A stretch of DNA of 64,000 nt from Bacillus sp. AFS088145 (GCF_002564465.1 NZ_NUUX01000006.1:186001-250000), one strand, 5' to 3'; shown: positions 42,331 through 51,653, numbered from the stretch's first letter. A program made the numbers and translations. The notes: generated from the sequence alone by a model not told the origin.

Positions 42331-43215
42331 CTATTTTGCATTTGGTTGGATACCGTGCCAGTTGCTTACATCACATTGGCCAAATTCATTACTACCTACA
42401 GCTACAACTGTGCCATCTGCTTTAAGTCCGATAGTATGTGTGCAACCCGCCGAAATCGCTACAATATCGCACCAGTCACTTACATTACATTCGCCATGTC
42501 TCTTCAACCCGGTAGCTATAACTGAGCCGTCCGATTTAAGTCCAATTGTATGATTACTACCAGCCGAAATCGCTACAATGTCGTGCCATTCGCTTACATC
42601 GCATTGACCATCCTTATTCAATCCTACAGCGACAACCGTGCCGTTCGATTTTAGCCCGACGGTATGAAGATAACCCGCCGATACCGCAACAATATCATGC
42701 CATCCACTCACTTTACATTGGCCATACCGATTATTACCTACAGTTGTAACTGTGCCATCCGATTTAAGTCCGACTGTATGCCAGTCACCTGCCGCAATCC
42801 CCACAATGTTGTGCCAATCACTTACATTGCACTGACCATCGTTGTTTCGACCTACAGCTACAACCGTACCATCTGATTTAAGTCCGACAGAACGACGCCA
42901 ACCAGCCGTAATCGCCACAATATCAAACCATCCATTTACATTGCATTGTTCATGCTTATTCCATCCCACAGCAACAACAGTACCGTCTGATTTAAGTCCA
43001 ACTGTATGAGAATTTCCCGTGTGAGCGTTCCCCGCAGCAACCGCCACAATATCGCACCAATCGTTTACTTCTAGTTTGCCATATTTATGATCACCAACAG
43101 CTGTCACAGTACCATCCGATATAAGCCCGACGGAATGACGATAACCTGCTGCTATAGCATCTTTAGTCCACTTTTTCACTTTTAACTCCGTTTTGTTCGG
43201 TGAAGGATAATTCAT
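42331..43215 (-). CDS. RCC1-repeat beta-propeller protein
   Basis: 294 aa. Seven RCC1-type repeats, each about 38 residues, with the pattern HTVGLKSDGTVVAVG...GQCNVSDWHDIVAISAG; seven blades make one closed propeller. After blade 1 the run AGNAHTGNSHTVG is longer than in the other repeats by about five residues, as if a short stretch was duplicated. No signal peptide. Bacterial RCC1 proteins are poorly understood; protein binding is likely. TGGAGG precedes the ATG. Confidence 0.85.
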   Translation of the reverse strand: MNYPSPNKTELKVKKWTKDAIAAGYRHSVGLISDGTVTAVGDHKYGKLEVNDWCDIVAVAAGNAHTGNSHTVGLKSDGTVVAVGWNKHEQCNVNGWFDIVAITAGWRRSVGLKSDGTVVAVGRNNDGQCNVSDWHNIVGIAAGDWHTVGLKSDGTVTTVGNNRYGQCKVSGWHDIVAVSAGYLHTVGLKSNGTVVAVGLNKDGQCDVSEWHDIVAISAGSNHTIGLKSDGSVIATGLKRHGECNVSDWCDIVAISAGCTHTIGLKADGTVVAVGSNEFGQCDVSNWHGIQPNAK

Positions 43216-43293
43216 GTTTTTACCTCCAATTACTAACAGGATTTAAATCGTACTTCTAATTAAAATCTTAAGATTTAATCAAATACTCTACTT

Positions 43294-43929
43294 TTAATCT
43301 ACAATCTTTAGACCCATCAATGTTGCAAATTGAACGGCTTGATTTGATGAAACCTTACAGCCATTTAAATTACTAATTGAAACTGTTAATTCATTAAAAG
43401 TAGAACTACTAATATCGATGCCATTGAGAGATGTTTGTTCAAAATTTGCTCCATCAATATTACATCTATTAAAATCAACTTTTTTGAATTTACAATCATA
43501 AAAATCAGTACTTTTTAGAACTGAGTCTCGAAAAATTACCTTTTCTAGTTTTGAATCACCGAATAGTGACAAATTCAAAACAGAATTTTCGAACTGTACA
43601 TTACCAATGCTAGATTCCGTAAAATTTGCACCTAATAATTTACAATTTTTAAAGATAACTTTGTGGATCGAAGAATTTCTCATATTGCAATTAGATAAAT
43701 CACAGTCTTCAAAATATACATCAGTCATACTGATATTTTTAAAATCTGAATTCGTAAATTTACAATTCTTGATGACCGCTTTATATAAAAATACTCGATC
43801 TACAACTTCATTTTCAAAAACAGAGCCAGAAATCTCACACATTCCTAATTCTGGGTCCTCTTCATAAAAAATATCATAAAAATTCTTAGCTATTAATTCT
43901 TTGGGGATAGTAGGTGTATCGATTTTCAT
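43294..43929 (-). CDS. Pentapeptide-repeat protein
   Basis: 211 aa. From about residue 30 onward it is made of five-residue repeats with F/L at the centre (VFLYKAVIKNCKF, NSDFKNISMTDVYFEDCDLSNCNM, CKLLGANF, CNIDGANF), predicting a right-handed beta-helix. No enzyme motif. Some such proteins mimic DNA and protect gyrase, but nothing specific supports that here. GAGAGGAA precedes ATG 43929. Neighbour of the RCC1 protein on the same strand, 78 nt apart. Confidence 0.82.
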   Translation of the reverse strand: MKIDTPTIPKELIAKNFYDIFYEEDPELGMCEISGSVFENEVVDRVFLYKAVIKNCKFTNSDFKNISMTDVYFEDCDLSNCNMRNSSIHKVIFKNCKLLGANFTESSIGNVQFENSVLNLSLFGDSKLEKVIFRDSVLKSTDFYDCKFKKVDFNRCNIDGANFEQTSLNGIDISSSTFNELTVSISNLNGCKVSSNQAVQFATLMGLKIVD

Positions 43930-44207
43930 AGTGATTCCTCTCTTTAAGTAAGTTGGATGAAACTTACATCCGTGATTAACTACTCATTACTATAAAGAAC
44001 TTTGAGGTTTAAAAAAAGACTTTTAATTTTATTAGGTCTGTGTACAAAACAGCTTATCTTTTCTCGGTCTTAATTAGATGACTTATTCCAGCTTGCCATT
44101 TAAAAAATCGAAATCTATTAAAACTTCCATATTTATACTAGGATACTTGTCCAATCTACTTTCTAGTATTTTGAATAAATTATATTAAAATATCAGGAGG
44201 TGATTTA

Positions 44208-44600
44208 ATGCATTCAATTCGTCCAGTTGCTAATGCTAGTGTAAATCAAAGACAAGGATCTTTTAATAGAGTAGAAAATGCACAAGCAGAAGTTCAAAGA
44301 TTAGTAATTCGTGATGCACACAATATTACAGTTGCTCAGACTGAAGCTCAAGCTTTAGTTTTAGTACAACTTTCACTAAGTGCTGCAATTGAAGCTGTGG
44401 TTCTTATTTTTGGTGATGATCCAAGAATTAGTCAACTTCAAAAAGTTGCTCAATCCTTAGAAAACCTTCAATTACAATCACAATCTGTTTTCATTGAAAA
44501 AGCAGATGGAATTGTCGTAACACAAACTGAACTGCAATTTGAAGCAGTCATTCAAGCTGCAATTGCATTGTTAGCACAAGTAGTAGCAAAACTCGGCTAA
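44208..44600 (+). CDS. Spore coat protein, CotX/CotV-like
   Basis: 130 aa. Two copies of the CotX/CotV C-terminal module: DAHNITVAQTEAQALVLVQL (about 36-55), followed by a hydrophobic helix, and KADGIVVTQTELQFEAVIQA (about 99-118), followed by AIALLAQVVAKL. Such proteins belong to the insoluble outer coat/crust fraction of spores. CAGGAGGTGAT precedes ATG 44208. Likely expressed late in the mother cell. Confidence 0.78.
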   Translation: MHSIRPVANASVNQRQGSFNRVENAQAEVQRLVIRDAHNITVAQTEAQALVLVQLSLSAAIEAVVLIFGDDPRISQLQKVAQSLENLQLQSQSVFIEKADGIVVTQTELQFEAVIQAAIALLAQVVAKLG

Positions 44601-44645
44601 TAATATTTGGAGAAGAAAAGGACAAGCTTATTAGGTCCTAACTTC

Positions 44646-44801
44646 TTATTCAAATTTATTAAATGATTTTTTGCTAGGGTTTATGACTTTTTTTGAAGCT
44701 GTTGGTAGTCTCCCGTCTTCAAAGAAAGTTATCCCGAGTTTGATTTTAATACCATCTATTTTTATCAGTCCGACAAAAATAGATGGTATTTTGGTGTTCA
44801 T
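44646..44801 (-). pseudogene. Possible remnant of a GerPF/GerPA-like spore gene
   Basis: 51-aa minus-strand frame: IPSIFVGLIKIDGI, then GITFFEDGRLP and INPSKKSFN. This loosely follows GerPF-type proteins (short PSI.G.IKI start, a hydrophobic FGD-like motif, then SPKS..KS.NG), but it lacks their Gly/Asn-rich part and has no ribosome binding site. A perfect 16-bp inverted repeat (44748-44763 with 44775-44790) lies inside it. Homology is a tentative reading. Confidence 0.28.
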
Positions 44802-44906
44802 CTATAATGAATTATTAAAAATAAAAACAAAAGTATCGCTTCATGCTACATATTCTTTGTTTTAAAATAGTAGAAATAATAAAAACTTTGAAAAGGGGAA
44901 GAGTAG

Positions 44907-45275
44907 ATGAATATTAATACAACTGAAGTAAATGGACATCTAATTGCAATCGCCAATTTAGATTCAGTAATTCTTACAGATGAGCAAAGTGCTTTAGATC
45001 TGATTATGACAATAAGCTATGAGCATAATAGTAATCGTATAGCACTTAACAAAGAAGCAATTTCAGAAGATTTTTTCAATCTTAGTACAAAACTTGCAGG
45101 TGCGGTGCTTCAAAAGTTCGTTAACTACAATATTAAGTTTGCGATTATAGGTGACTTTTCTAGTTATACAAGTAAGTCACTAAAAGATTTCATTTATGAG
45201 TGTAATAAAGGGAATAATGTATTTTTTGTTACAACAGAACTAGAAGCAATTGATCGATTATCTAAAGCAAACTAA
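44907..45275 (+). CDS. DUF4180 protein
   Basis: 122 aa. Pattern matches DUF4180: SVILTDEQSALDLIMTISYEHNSNRIALNKEAISEDFFNLST (key runs DEQSALDLI and LNKEAISEDFF), then FAIIGDFSSYTSKSLKDFIYECN. Small alpha/beta cytoplasmic protein, function unknown. AAAGGGGAAGAG precedes ATG 44907. Ends directly against the convergent unknown gene. Confidence 0.8.
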   Translation: MNINTTEVNGHLIAIANLDSVILTDEQSALDLIMTISYEHNSNRIALNKEAISEDFFNLSTKLAGAVLQKFVNYNIKFAIIGDFSSYTSKSLKDFIYECNKGNNVFFVTTELEAIDRLSKAN

Positions 45276-45818
45276 TCACTCTTTTTGACAAAAGATAAAA
45301 TGATCATCGTTGTTCCAAACATGTAGATGGTCGGCACGGTATCCGCGAAGCCATAGTACACCATTAATTCGTCTAATGTAAAAACCTTTCGGAAAATCTT
45401 CATCTTCAGATAGTGCCTCAGATGAAATTGTGATTGAACCGGATGGAGCTTGATGTTGCTTTACAGAATTCCCTATAAAACCTTCTGGTTGATCTAAATA
45501 GGATAGTCTTATGTAAGGTCCTAGCTCAAGAGGGCACAAGTGCAAATTTAGTTCCTTTGATTTTTTATAAATTTGAGGTGTTGTAGCTCCTTCTAAAAAT
45601 CCAAGATCGCCAACCGTTAGTTCAACTGTTTGAAGGCTGTACTTTATATTTGATACTGTAAATCGATCATCTTTTAATAGCATCTCACCATATTCGTTCA
45701 TTGAGATAGAGGCTTGTTTTAGTTTCTCGATTAACTGGGATTTCGTTTGGCCACCAATTTCTACTATTCTAGTAATAAATGGACAATTAGGGTATATTTT
45801 TTCTTTTTCAATATGCAT
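45276..45818 (-). CDS. Uncharacterised protein
   Basis: 180 aa. I cannot assign a family. N-terminal part FITRIVEIGGQTKSQLIEKLKQASISMNEYGEML looks like a helical region; central LTVGDLGFLEGATTPQIYKKSKELNLHLCPLELGPYIRLSYLDQ; C-terminal strands with GFYIRRINGVLWLRGYRADHLHVW, which suggests a small beta domain. No signal peptide. AGGAGAG precedes ATG 45818. It abuts the DUF4180 stop with no spacer, and no terminator is visible between these convergent genes. Confidence 0.7.
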   Translation of the reverse strand: MHIEKEKIYPNCPFITRIVEIGGQTKSQLIEKLKQASISMNEYGEMLLKDDRFTVSNIKYSLQTVELTVGDLGFLEGATTPQIYKKSKELNLHLCPLELGPYIRLSYLDQPEGFIGNSVKQHQAPSGSITISSEALSEDEDFPKGFYIRRINGVLWLRGYRADHLHVWNNDDHFIFCQKE

Positions 45819-45964
45819 TTTGTTCTCTCCTACTTCATATTAATGTGCTTAAACTATTCTATAGTTCTTGTTAAATTTCCTTGTTAAACTAAGAGATATT
45901 AATAGATTTTGAATTTTTTGATGAACAGATGAGTAAAAATTTTTTTAAAAAAAGGAGCTGAATG

Positions 45965-46666
45965 ATGATGAAAACAATTGGGCTGATTGGTGGTATGAGT
46001 TGGGAGTCTTCATTACTGTATTATCAAATTATGAACGAACGTGTGAAAGAAAAGCTTGGCGGACATCACTCCGCAAAAAGCTTACTGTATTCAGTCGATT
46101 TTCAAGAAATTAAAACGCTTCAGTTTGAGGATCGATGGGATGAGTTAACGAAAATTATGATTGAAATTGCTAAAAAGCTGGAGACAAATGGAGCAGATTG
46201 CCTTGTTATTTGTACGAATACAATGCATAAGATGGCAAAGAAAGTTGAAGAATCCGTCAAAATTCCTTTATTACATATTGCAGATGCAACTGCTAAAGAA
46301 ATTGTTACTAATGGAATTAAAAAAGTTGCTTTGTTAGGAACAGCATTTACAATGGAGCATGATTTTTATAAAGGAAGATTAATTGAGCAGTTTGGTTTAG
46401 ATGTTATTGTCCCAAATGAAGCGGAAAGAAAACTGATACATACTATTATTTATGAAGAACTTTGTCTTGGAATTGTAAAAGAGGAATCTAAGCAAGTTTA
46501 TTTAAACATAATCGATCATTTAATTGAACACGGAGCGGAAGCGGTTATTTTGGGATGTACTGAAATAACGATGTTAATCTCTCAGGAAAATTGCAATATC
46601 CCTGTCTTTGATACAACAAGAATTCATGCTGAAAGTGCTGTGGATTTTGCTTTAGATATTCAATAA
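45965..46666 (+). CDS. Aspartate/glutamate racemase family protein
   Basis: 233 aa. Visible: IGLIGGMSWESSLLYY at the N-terminus, CLVICTNTMHKMA with the first catalytic Cys, and AVILGCTEITMLI with the second, so the two-cysteine racemase site is complete (YgeA-like branch). Interconverts an L- and D-amino acid, substrate uncertain (aspartate or a broad-range amino acid). Three consecutive ATGs exist; 45965 is best spaced from AAGGAG (45952-45957). Confidence 0.9.
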   Translation: MMKTIGLIGGMSWESSLLYYQIMNERVKEKLGGHHSAKSLLYSVDFQEIKTLQFEDRWDELTKIMIEIAKKLETNGADCLVICTNTMHKMAKKVEESVKIPLLHIADATAKEIVTNGIKKVALLGTAFTMEHDFYKGRLIEQFGLDVIVPNEAERKLIHTIIYEELCLGIVKEESKQVYLNIIDHLIEHGAEAVILGCTEITMLISQENCNIPVFDTTRIHAESAVDFALDIQ

Positions 46667-46672
46667 TAAAAG

Positions 46673-46708
46673 AAACCCACAAGGTATAAAAAATTCCTTG
46701 TGGGTTTT
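46673..46708. terminator. Bidirectional terminator
   Basis: AAACCCACAAGG (46673-46684) pairs with CCTTGTGGGTTT (46696-46707), followed by T-rich sequence, between convergent genes. Confidence 0.88.
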
Positions 46709-46751
46709 CATATTTCACCATTTAGAACTATTTCAGTAAGGTGTACAGTAA

Positions 46752-47297
46752 TTAACCTTCAATAGGGAAATCGTTGTTTGCTTGAGCAAGTGTTTTCTCT
46801 TTTCGAATCATATATAAATTGAAGACAATATAATAGGCAAACATGATTAGCATTAGCCCAGCAGACCATCCAGAAGCCATTCTCTGTAATCTGTTAGATA
46901 AAACATCATTTTGTAATCCACTTAGTTTTTCAATTGAATAAATATCATAAATTCGATAAACCAAGCGACCGAAGAATAGTAGTGTAACAGTACCACTTAT
47001 CCAAATATTAGTATGATAGAACCATACTCCATTTCTATTTTCAAAATTTGTTTTGATTGAAGCGAAATAAGCTAGCCCAATCCCAATTAAAATACCAACA
47101 ATATCTGAAGTTAAAATAATTGGTTTTAAACCACCTTGAAATAGTATTAATGCTCCAATTATAAAGAAGATAACTGTACTTATACGCATTCTCTTCTTAT
47201 TCAATTGCTGCCATCCAATACTTCGGCGGACCCTTTTAAGGATGCGATAAACTAAAAGTAAAATAATAACTCCAATAAAAATATATTGTTGATTCAT
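46752..47297 (-). CDS. CcdC-like (DUF1453) membrane protein
   Basis: 181 aa from ATG 47297, chosen because AAGGAGA precedes it; a longer frame to 47384 lacks a ribosome binding site. Four or five membrane segments; the run FYHTNIWISGTVTLLFFGRLVYR resembles the DUF1453 family that includes CcdC of Bacillus. Function unknown. Divergent from the histidine kinase gene 184 bp away. Confidence 0.6.
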   Translation of the reverse strand: MNQQYIFIGVIILLLVYRILKRVRRSIGWQQLNKKRMRISTVIFFIIGALILFQGGLKPIILTSDIVGILIGIGLAYFASIKTNFENRNGVWFYHTNIWISGTVTLLFFGRLVYRIYDIYSIEKLSGLQNDVLSNRLQRMASGWSAGLMLIMFAYYIVFNLYMIRKEKTLAQANNDFPIEG

Positions 47298-47480
47298 TTT
47301 TTTCTCCTTAATTTGTATTGTATGTTCATATGATATTCTTTTATTTATTTTGAATCGACTTCTATTTGATAGAAATTTATTCATAAAGTCTATAACTAGA
47401 GATAGAGGAAAACAGGAAGAATATTGATTAAAATTAAAAGTGAATTTTTTTAAAGGGTAATTGAGAGGAGTAAGTTTATT

Positions 47481-48620
47481 TTGAAGGAGAATAATGTCTT
47501 CTTATTAAGACCAATCATAGGTGCTACTATTATTTTAATTTTCATGAGTACCGGGAAATTATTTGATGGACCACCTCTTAAAACGGCACTTTATTTAACG
47601 ATTTGGGTTACTTTAACATGTATTTTATTGATTCCTAAAGATAAATGGTCGAATGTAAATTTAGTTATTGCGTTTAGTATTATGGTGATTGAAGCGTTGG
47701 TAGGATTAATTCTGTTTAAAGAAATAAATGTGTTGTATTTTTTAGCATTTATGTTTCACGTAACGATTATTCGGTCATCTTTATCGAGGACTCCGATTAC
47801 ATCAATGATCGTTATGATTGTCATTGCTTTAATCTATACGCGATTCGGACACCAAGATTTATTAAATGTTTTAACTTATATTTTGATCTCCATTATTATT
47901 TATTTAAATATTAGAAGTAGAATGCAGCGAAATGAAATGTATGAATTGAATAAACAATATGTCGTTAATTTAGAAAAAGCATACAGTCAATTACAAGAAG
48001 CGTCTTCTACTGTTATGCAAAATGCAGTTTTAGAAGAGAGAAATCGAATTGCAAGAGATATTCATGATGCCGTGGGACATAGTTTAACTTCAATCATCGT
48101 TCAAATGCAAGCTGTACAATATATGATAAAAAAGGATCCAAATCAAGCCGAACAAAGTTTAAAGGATATGTTAGTAGTTGCTCGAAAAGGTTTAGATGAT
48201 ATACGAAAATCCGTTCATTCTCTGGCTGATGATCTACCTCAATCTGCAATTGGCACATTAGAAACTTTATTGACACATATGGAGTCCTCATCAACTATTC
48301 AATATTCCTTTAAAGCGGAGATTGGTGATGTTGAAATAGACGTAGAGGTATACAAAATACTGTTTAGAATTTTACAAGAATCAATTACAAATGTTATACG
48401 TCATTCTCAAGCTACAAAACTAGATGTTGTACTAAAAAAGGAATCTGAAGTCATCAATATGACCATAAGGGATAATGGGGATTTAGAAAATGCTCAAAAA
48501 ATTAGTGAAGGATTTGGATTAAAATCAATGAGAGAAAGACTAGAGAAAATGAATGGTAGTCTTTCTTATTCAGTTATTTTTCCACATGGCTTTGAAATCG
48601 TTGCAAAAATACCATTGTGA
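47481..48620 (+). CDS. NarL-type sensor histidine kinase
   Basis: 379 aa. Five or six N-terminal membrane segments (to about 150) without a large extracellular domain, a coiled coil (about 155-180), then the HisKA_3 dimerisation motif EERNRIARDIHDAVGHSLTS with the phospho-accepting His195, an N-box (SITNVIRHSQATKL) and a G-box (SEGFGLKSMRERLEKMNG). The small sensor suggests membrane or envelope stress sensing, as in LiaS/DesK-like kinases. TTG 47481 start with GAGAGGAG upstream. The response regulator follows after 21 nt. Confidence 0.9.
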   Translation: MKENNVFLLRPIIGATIILIFMSTGKLFDGPPLKTALYLTIWVTLTCILLIPKDKWSNVNLVIAFSIMVIEALVGLILFKEINVLYFLAFMFHVTIIRSSLSRTPITSMIVMIVIALIYTRFGHQDLLNVLTYILISIIIYLNIRSRMQRNEMYELNKQYVVNLEKAYSQLQEASSTVMQNAVLEERNRIARDIHDAVGHSLTSIIVQMQAVQYMIKKDPNQAEQSLKDMLVVARKGLDDIRKSVHSLADDLPQSAIGTLETLLTHMESSSTIQYSFKAEIGDVEIDVEVYKILFRILQESITNVIRHSQATKLDVVLKKESEVINMTIRDNGDLENAQKISEGFGLKSMRERLEKMNGSLSYSVIFPHGFEIVAKIPL

Positions 48621-48641
48621 CGAAGGAAAGGGTGAGAAAAT

Positions 48642-49310
48642 ATGTCACATGAAAAAATAAAAGTCTTACTAGTTGATGATCAAACGATGATTAGGCAAGG
48701 TTTTAGTTATGTAATAAATCTACAAGATGATATGAACTTAATTGGTGAGGCGTCCGACGGAATAGAAGCAATCAAGTTAGCAAAAGAAAAACTCCCAGAT
48801 GTCATCTTGATGGATATTCAAATGCCAAATCTTTCAGGAATAGATGCTACAAAAGAAATAATGAAACAATTACCTATGACGAAAATAGTTATTTTAACTA
48901 CATTTGATGAACAAGAATATATTTACCAAGGAATTCGCTCAGGAGCTGTAGGATTTTTATTAAAGGATGCTGAAGTTGAAGAAATGCTTGATGCGATTCG
49001 CTCAGCCTTTCGAGGTGAAGCCATTTTTAAAACAACCCTTGCAGCAAAAGCACTTTCTAGAGCGATTGTTTCTGGATTTGCCATACCAAGTAAAAAAGGT
49101 GAATCAATTCTGTTCGAAAAACTAACGGATCGTGAACAAGAAATCCTTCAGGAAATGGCCTATGGACTTCGAAATGACCAAATCGGTAAGAAATTATTTA
49201 TAACGGAAGGTACTGTTAAATCACATGTCCATCGTATATTACAAAAATTTGGCTGTGAAGACCGAACACAAGTAGTCGTAACGGCACTTAGGAATGGAAT
49301 GGTGAAGTAA
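48642..49310 (+). CDS. NarL/LuxR-type response regulator
   Basis: 222 aa. Receiver domain with KVLLVDDQTMIRQGF, phospho-acceptor Asp in DVILMDIQMPN (about residue 57), T/K switch residues (ILTTFDE, GAVGFLLKDAE), and a C-terminal LuxR HTH (LTDREQEILQEMAYGLRNDQIGKKLFITEGTVKSH as key run). Cognate partner of the kinase just upstream. AAAGGGTGAG precedes ATG 48642. Targets unknown. Confidence 0.93.
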   Translation: MSHEKIKVLLVDDQTMIRQGFSYVINLQDDMNLIGEASDGIEAIKLAKEKLPDVILMDIQMPNLSGIDATKEIMKQLPMTKIVILTTFDEQEYIYQGIRSGAVGFLLKDAEVEEMLDAIRSAFRGEAIFKTTLAAKALSRAIVSGFAIPSKKGESILFEKLTDREQEILQEMAYGLRNDQIGKKLFITEGTVKSHVHRILQKFGCEDRTQVVVTALRNGMVK

Positions 49311-49862
49311 GAAGGAAGTTTAGGAACGTAAATAAAAAGTAGATGTTATTTCTATCTGAGATAACACCTACTTTATTTGGACCGAAATCTACATAAATGA
49401 AATTTTTTCATAATGGCTTGTATTACTTTTAAAATCAATTCGGGGAAAAAGTGGAAAGGGTAGTTTAGGAGAAGAAGTTTCGAATTGAAAAGTGCTAATT
49501 TTAGATTAAATATAAGGCTAGAAGAAGTAATTATAGGGATGATTTTATAATCAGTAATAAAATGTTGTAGAAAATCTTCGTTATATAGACTCGGTAATAA
49601 ATATGATCATAAAATAGATCTAATTAAATAGATATTATATTAAATGTTCGAAAGGAAGAGTTTGTACTAGACTATGAACTAATTTGTACAAGATTTTTTG
49701 TGATAAAAAAGAGGAAAAAATAAAAAAACTACGAACTATTATTATTATTAATTCATTCGTTAATCGAAGTACTTTTTTCATTAAAAATTGGATATGTATT
49801 TAATTAAGTAAGTTTGTTAACAATACAAAAATTAAATAAAATTTACTAAAGAGGTGTAGTCA
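49311..49862. other. Long intergenic region
   Basis: About 550 bp. A terminator (49334-49376) closes the two-component operon. A hairpin TTGTAC/GTACAA with a following T6 run lies at about 49660-49695 and might end an unrecognised small RNA. The rest is AT-rich with no supported gene. GAGGTG before 49863 begins a micro-gene. Confidence 0.45.
49334..49376 (+). terminator. Terminator after the response regulator
   Basis: AAAGTAGATGTTAT pairs with ATAACACCTACTTT, T-rich tail. Confidence 0.8.
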
Positions 49863-49994
49863 ATGAGCTTCCATGATCCAAACGAATTTGATGAATTGAT
49901 ACCAAATGATACCGATTTAAATTTTATTAAGAAATTTCCAGAAGTTGAAGAAGCGATTGGGATTGATGAAATTCTGAAGTGGTTAGAAGATTAA
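49863..49994 (+). CDS. Acidic 43-aa protein, unknown
   Basis: Short gene: ATG 49863 with GAGGTG 7 nt upstream, TAA at 49992-49994. The product begins MSFHDPNEFDELIPND and ends IGIDEILKWLED; very acidic with an amphipathic C-terminal helix. Two strong terminators in a row follow, which supports it being a real transcribed unit. Family not recognised. Confidence 0.55.
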   Translation: MSFHDPNEFDELIPNDTDLNFIKKFPEVEEAIGIDEILKWLED

Positions 49995-50443
49995 CGAAAT
50001 AAGATTAAAATGAAAATAAAAAAGTACTTTCTAGTTTATAGAGAGTACTTTTTTACATTATCTATTAAGATAGAGGAATCAGCTTAGTTAAATAGGCTGA
50101 TTCCTTTTTGTTTGATAATAGTGACCTGAATTCATTAAATCAGGTAATGTAAAAGCTCTACTGACGAAAAATGTAATAGGGAAAAAGATAGATAGAAAAA
50201 TTATGATAAATAATTAAAAAGAACCAATATAAAATAGAATATTTTGGTTCTTTCTATTTTAAATTTGAGTACTATGTTGGTTTAAAATTGTGTAATCTTA
50301 CCTATAGTAAGACCTGTTTAAAGGTATTACTTTCCTATATATAGAAGTAGTCTAAGTGAATATTTTGTAAGGGTTTTCATTTTAGTTTTTTGCTTTAATT
50401 AACGTTTGATCAACATGCACTTAATTAAGGAGGCTAATTAGAA
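49995..50443. other. Intergenic region with serial hairpins
   Basis: About 450 bp. Terminators at 50018-50054 and 50075-50109, then AAAGAACCAA/TTGGTTCTTT (50218-50253), TCTTAC/GTAAGA (about 50296-50312) and a TACTTTC...GAAGTA hairpin (about 50328-50350). AAGGAGG sits before the next ATG. The hairpins before 50444 might form a leader, but no known riboswitch was recognised. Confidence 0.4.
50018..50109 (+). terminator. Double terminator after the micro-gene
   Basis: First stem AAAAAAGTACTTTC/GAGAGTACTTTTTT (50018-50054); second stem AGGAATCAGC/GCTGATTCCT (about 50074-50105) followed by T5. Confidence 0.82.
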
Positions 50444-51640
50444 ATGAAGAAAAATCAGTTTGATACAAAGTTGATTCACGAAGGCTACAAAACTAGTGAG
50501 TATAACGGGAGTTTAACTCCTCCATTATTTCATACGTCTACCTATACATTTCCATCTGCACAACATGGAGAACAGTCCTTTGCTGGAGAAAGAGATGACT
50601 TTATTTATTCAAGGTTGGGAAATCCAACTGTTCAAATTTTGGAAGAACGAATGGCTGCGTTAGAAGAAGGAGAAGTAGCGTTAGCGTTTGGTTCTGGAAT
50701 GGCTGCTGTGTCTGCTACAATTTTCTCTTTAATTAGCAGCGGAGACCATATTTTATGCTCAAAAGGCATATACGGATGTACGTATGGATTTTTAGAAATG
50801 CTTGAGAGCAAATTTGGAATTGAACATAACTTTTGTGAAATGGATACTGAGGAAGAAATTCAAAACTTAATCCAAGAAAACACGAAAGTTATATTTATTG
50901 AAACACCGATCAACCCTACAATGAAAGTCATTGATATTGAAATGGTTGTCGAAGTTGCAAAGAAAAATAATATTACCGTAGTAGTTGATAATACATTTTG
51001 TTCACCTTATTTACAAAAGCCATTAACACTAGGCTGTGACATTGTGCTACATAGTGCAACGAAATATATTAGTGGTCATGGTGATGTAGTTGCAGGAATT
51101 GTTGTTTGTAAAACAAAAGAGTTAGCTGATCATATGATCCCTATTCGAAAAGATATAGGAGCGATTATGTCACCATTTGATGCATGGCTGCTGCTTCGAG
51201 GATTAAAGACGTTAGCAGTTCGAATGGACCGTCAATGTGAAAATGCCAAAAAGGTCGTTTCATTTTTACAATCGCATCCAATGGTAAAGGATGTATTTTA
51301 CCCTGGAGATTTTAAAAGTCAAAATTATTTTATTGCAAGCAAGCAAATGAAAAAAGGCGGAGGAGTCTTCGCATTTACAATTGACGGGACAAAGGCAGAT
51401 ACACAGGAATTTATTAATCATTTAGAAATGATAAAAATAGCAGTAAGTCTTGGTGATACAGAAACATTAGTTCAGCATCCAGCGACGATGACACATGCAG
51501 TCGTTCCAAAAGAGTTACGAGAAAAGATGGGCATAACAGAAAATATGCTACGCATGTCAGTTGGATTAGAAGCATGGGAAGATATCGTTTCGGACTTACA
51601 ACAAGCTTTACTTAAATCTAGTAGCAATACATTATGTTAA
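50444..51640 (+). CDS. Methionine gamma-lyase-like PLP enzyme (Cys/Met metabolism family)
   Basis: 398 aa, the usual length for methionine gamma-lyase. Visible: FGSGMAAVSATIFSLISSGDH, IYGCTYGFLEML with the Cys (about 111) characteristic of methionine gamma-lyase rather than cystathionine enzymes, TPINPTMKVIDI, VVDNTFCSPYLQKPLTLG, and SATKYISGHGDVVAG with the PLP Lys (about 207). Predicted reaction: L-methionine to methanethiol, 2-oxobutyrate and ammonia. AAGGAGG precedes ATG 50444. Monocistronic. Confidence 0.88.
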   Translation: MKKNQFDTKLIHEGYKTSEYNGSLTPPLFHTSTYTFPSAQHGEQSFAGERDDFIYSRLGNPTVQILEERMAALEEGEVALAFGSGMAAVSATIFSLISSGDHILCSKGIYGCTYGFLEMLESKFGIEHNFCEMDTEEEIQNLIQENTKVIFIETPINPTMKVIDIEMVVEVAKKNNITVVVDNTFCSPYLQKPLTLGCDIVLHSATKYISGHGDVVAGIVVCKTKELADHMIPIRKDIGAIMSPFDAWLLLRGLKTLAVRMDRQCENAKKVVSFLQSHPMVKDVFYPGDFKSQNYFIASKQMKKGGGVFAFTIDGTKADTQEFINHLEMIKIAVSLGDTETLVQHPATMTHAVVPKELREKMGITENMLRMSVGLEAWEDIVSDLQQALLKSSSNTLC

Positions 51641-51653
51641 TCTCTAGTTGATA

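Noticed and set aside
44671-44865. 64-aa plus-strand frame after the coat gene
   Set aside because: TTG start without ribosome binding site, low-complexity hydrophobic content, and it is antisense to a more protein-like minus-strand frame.
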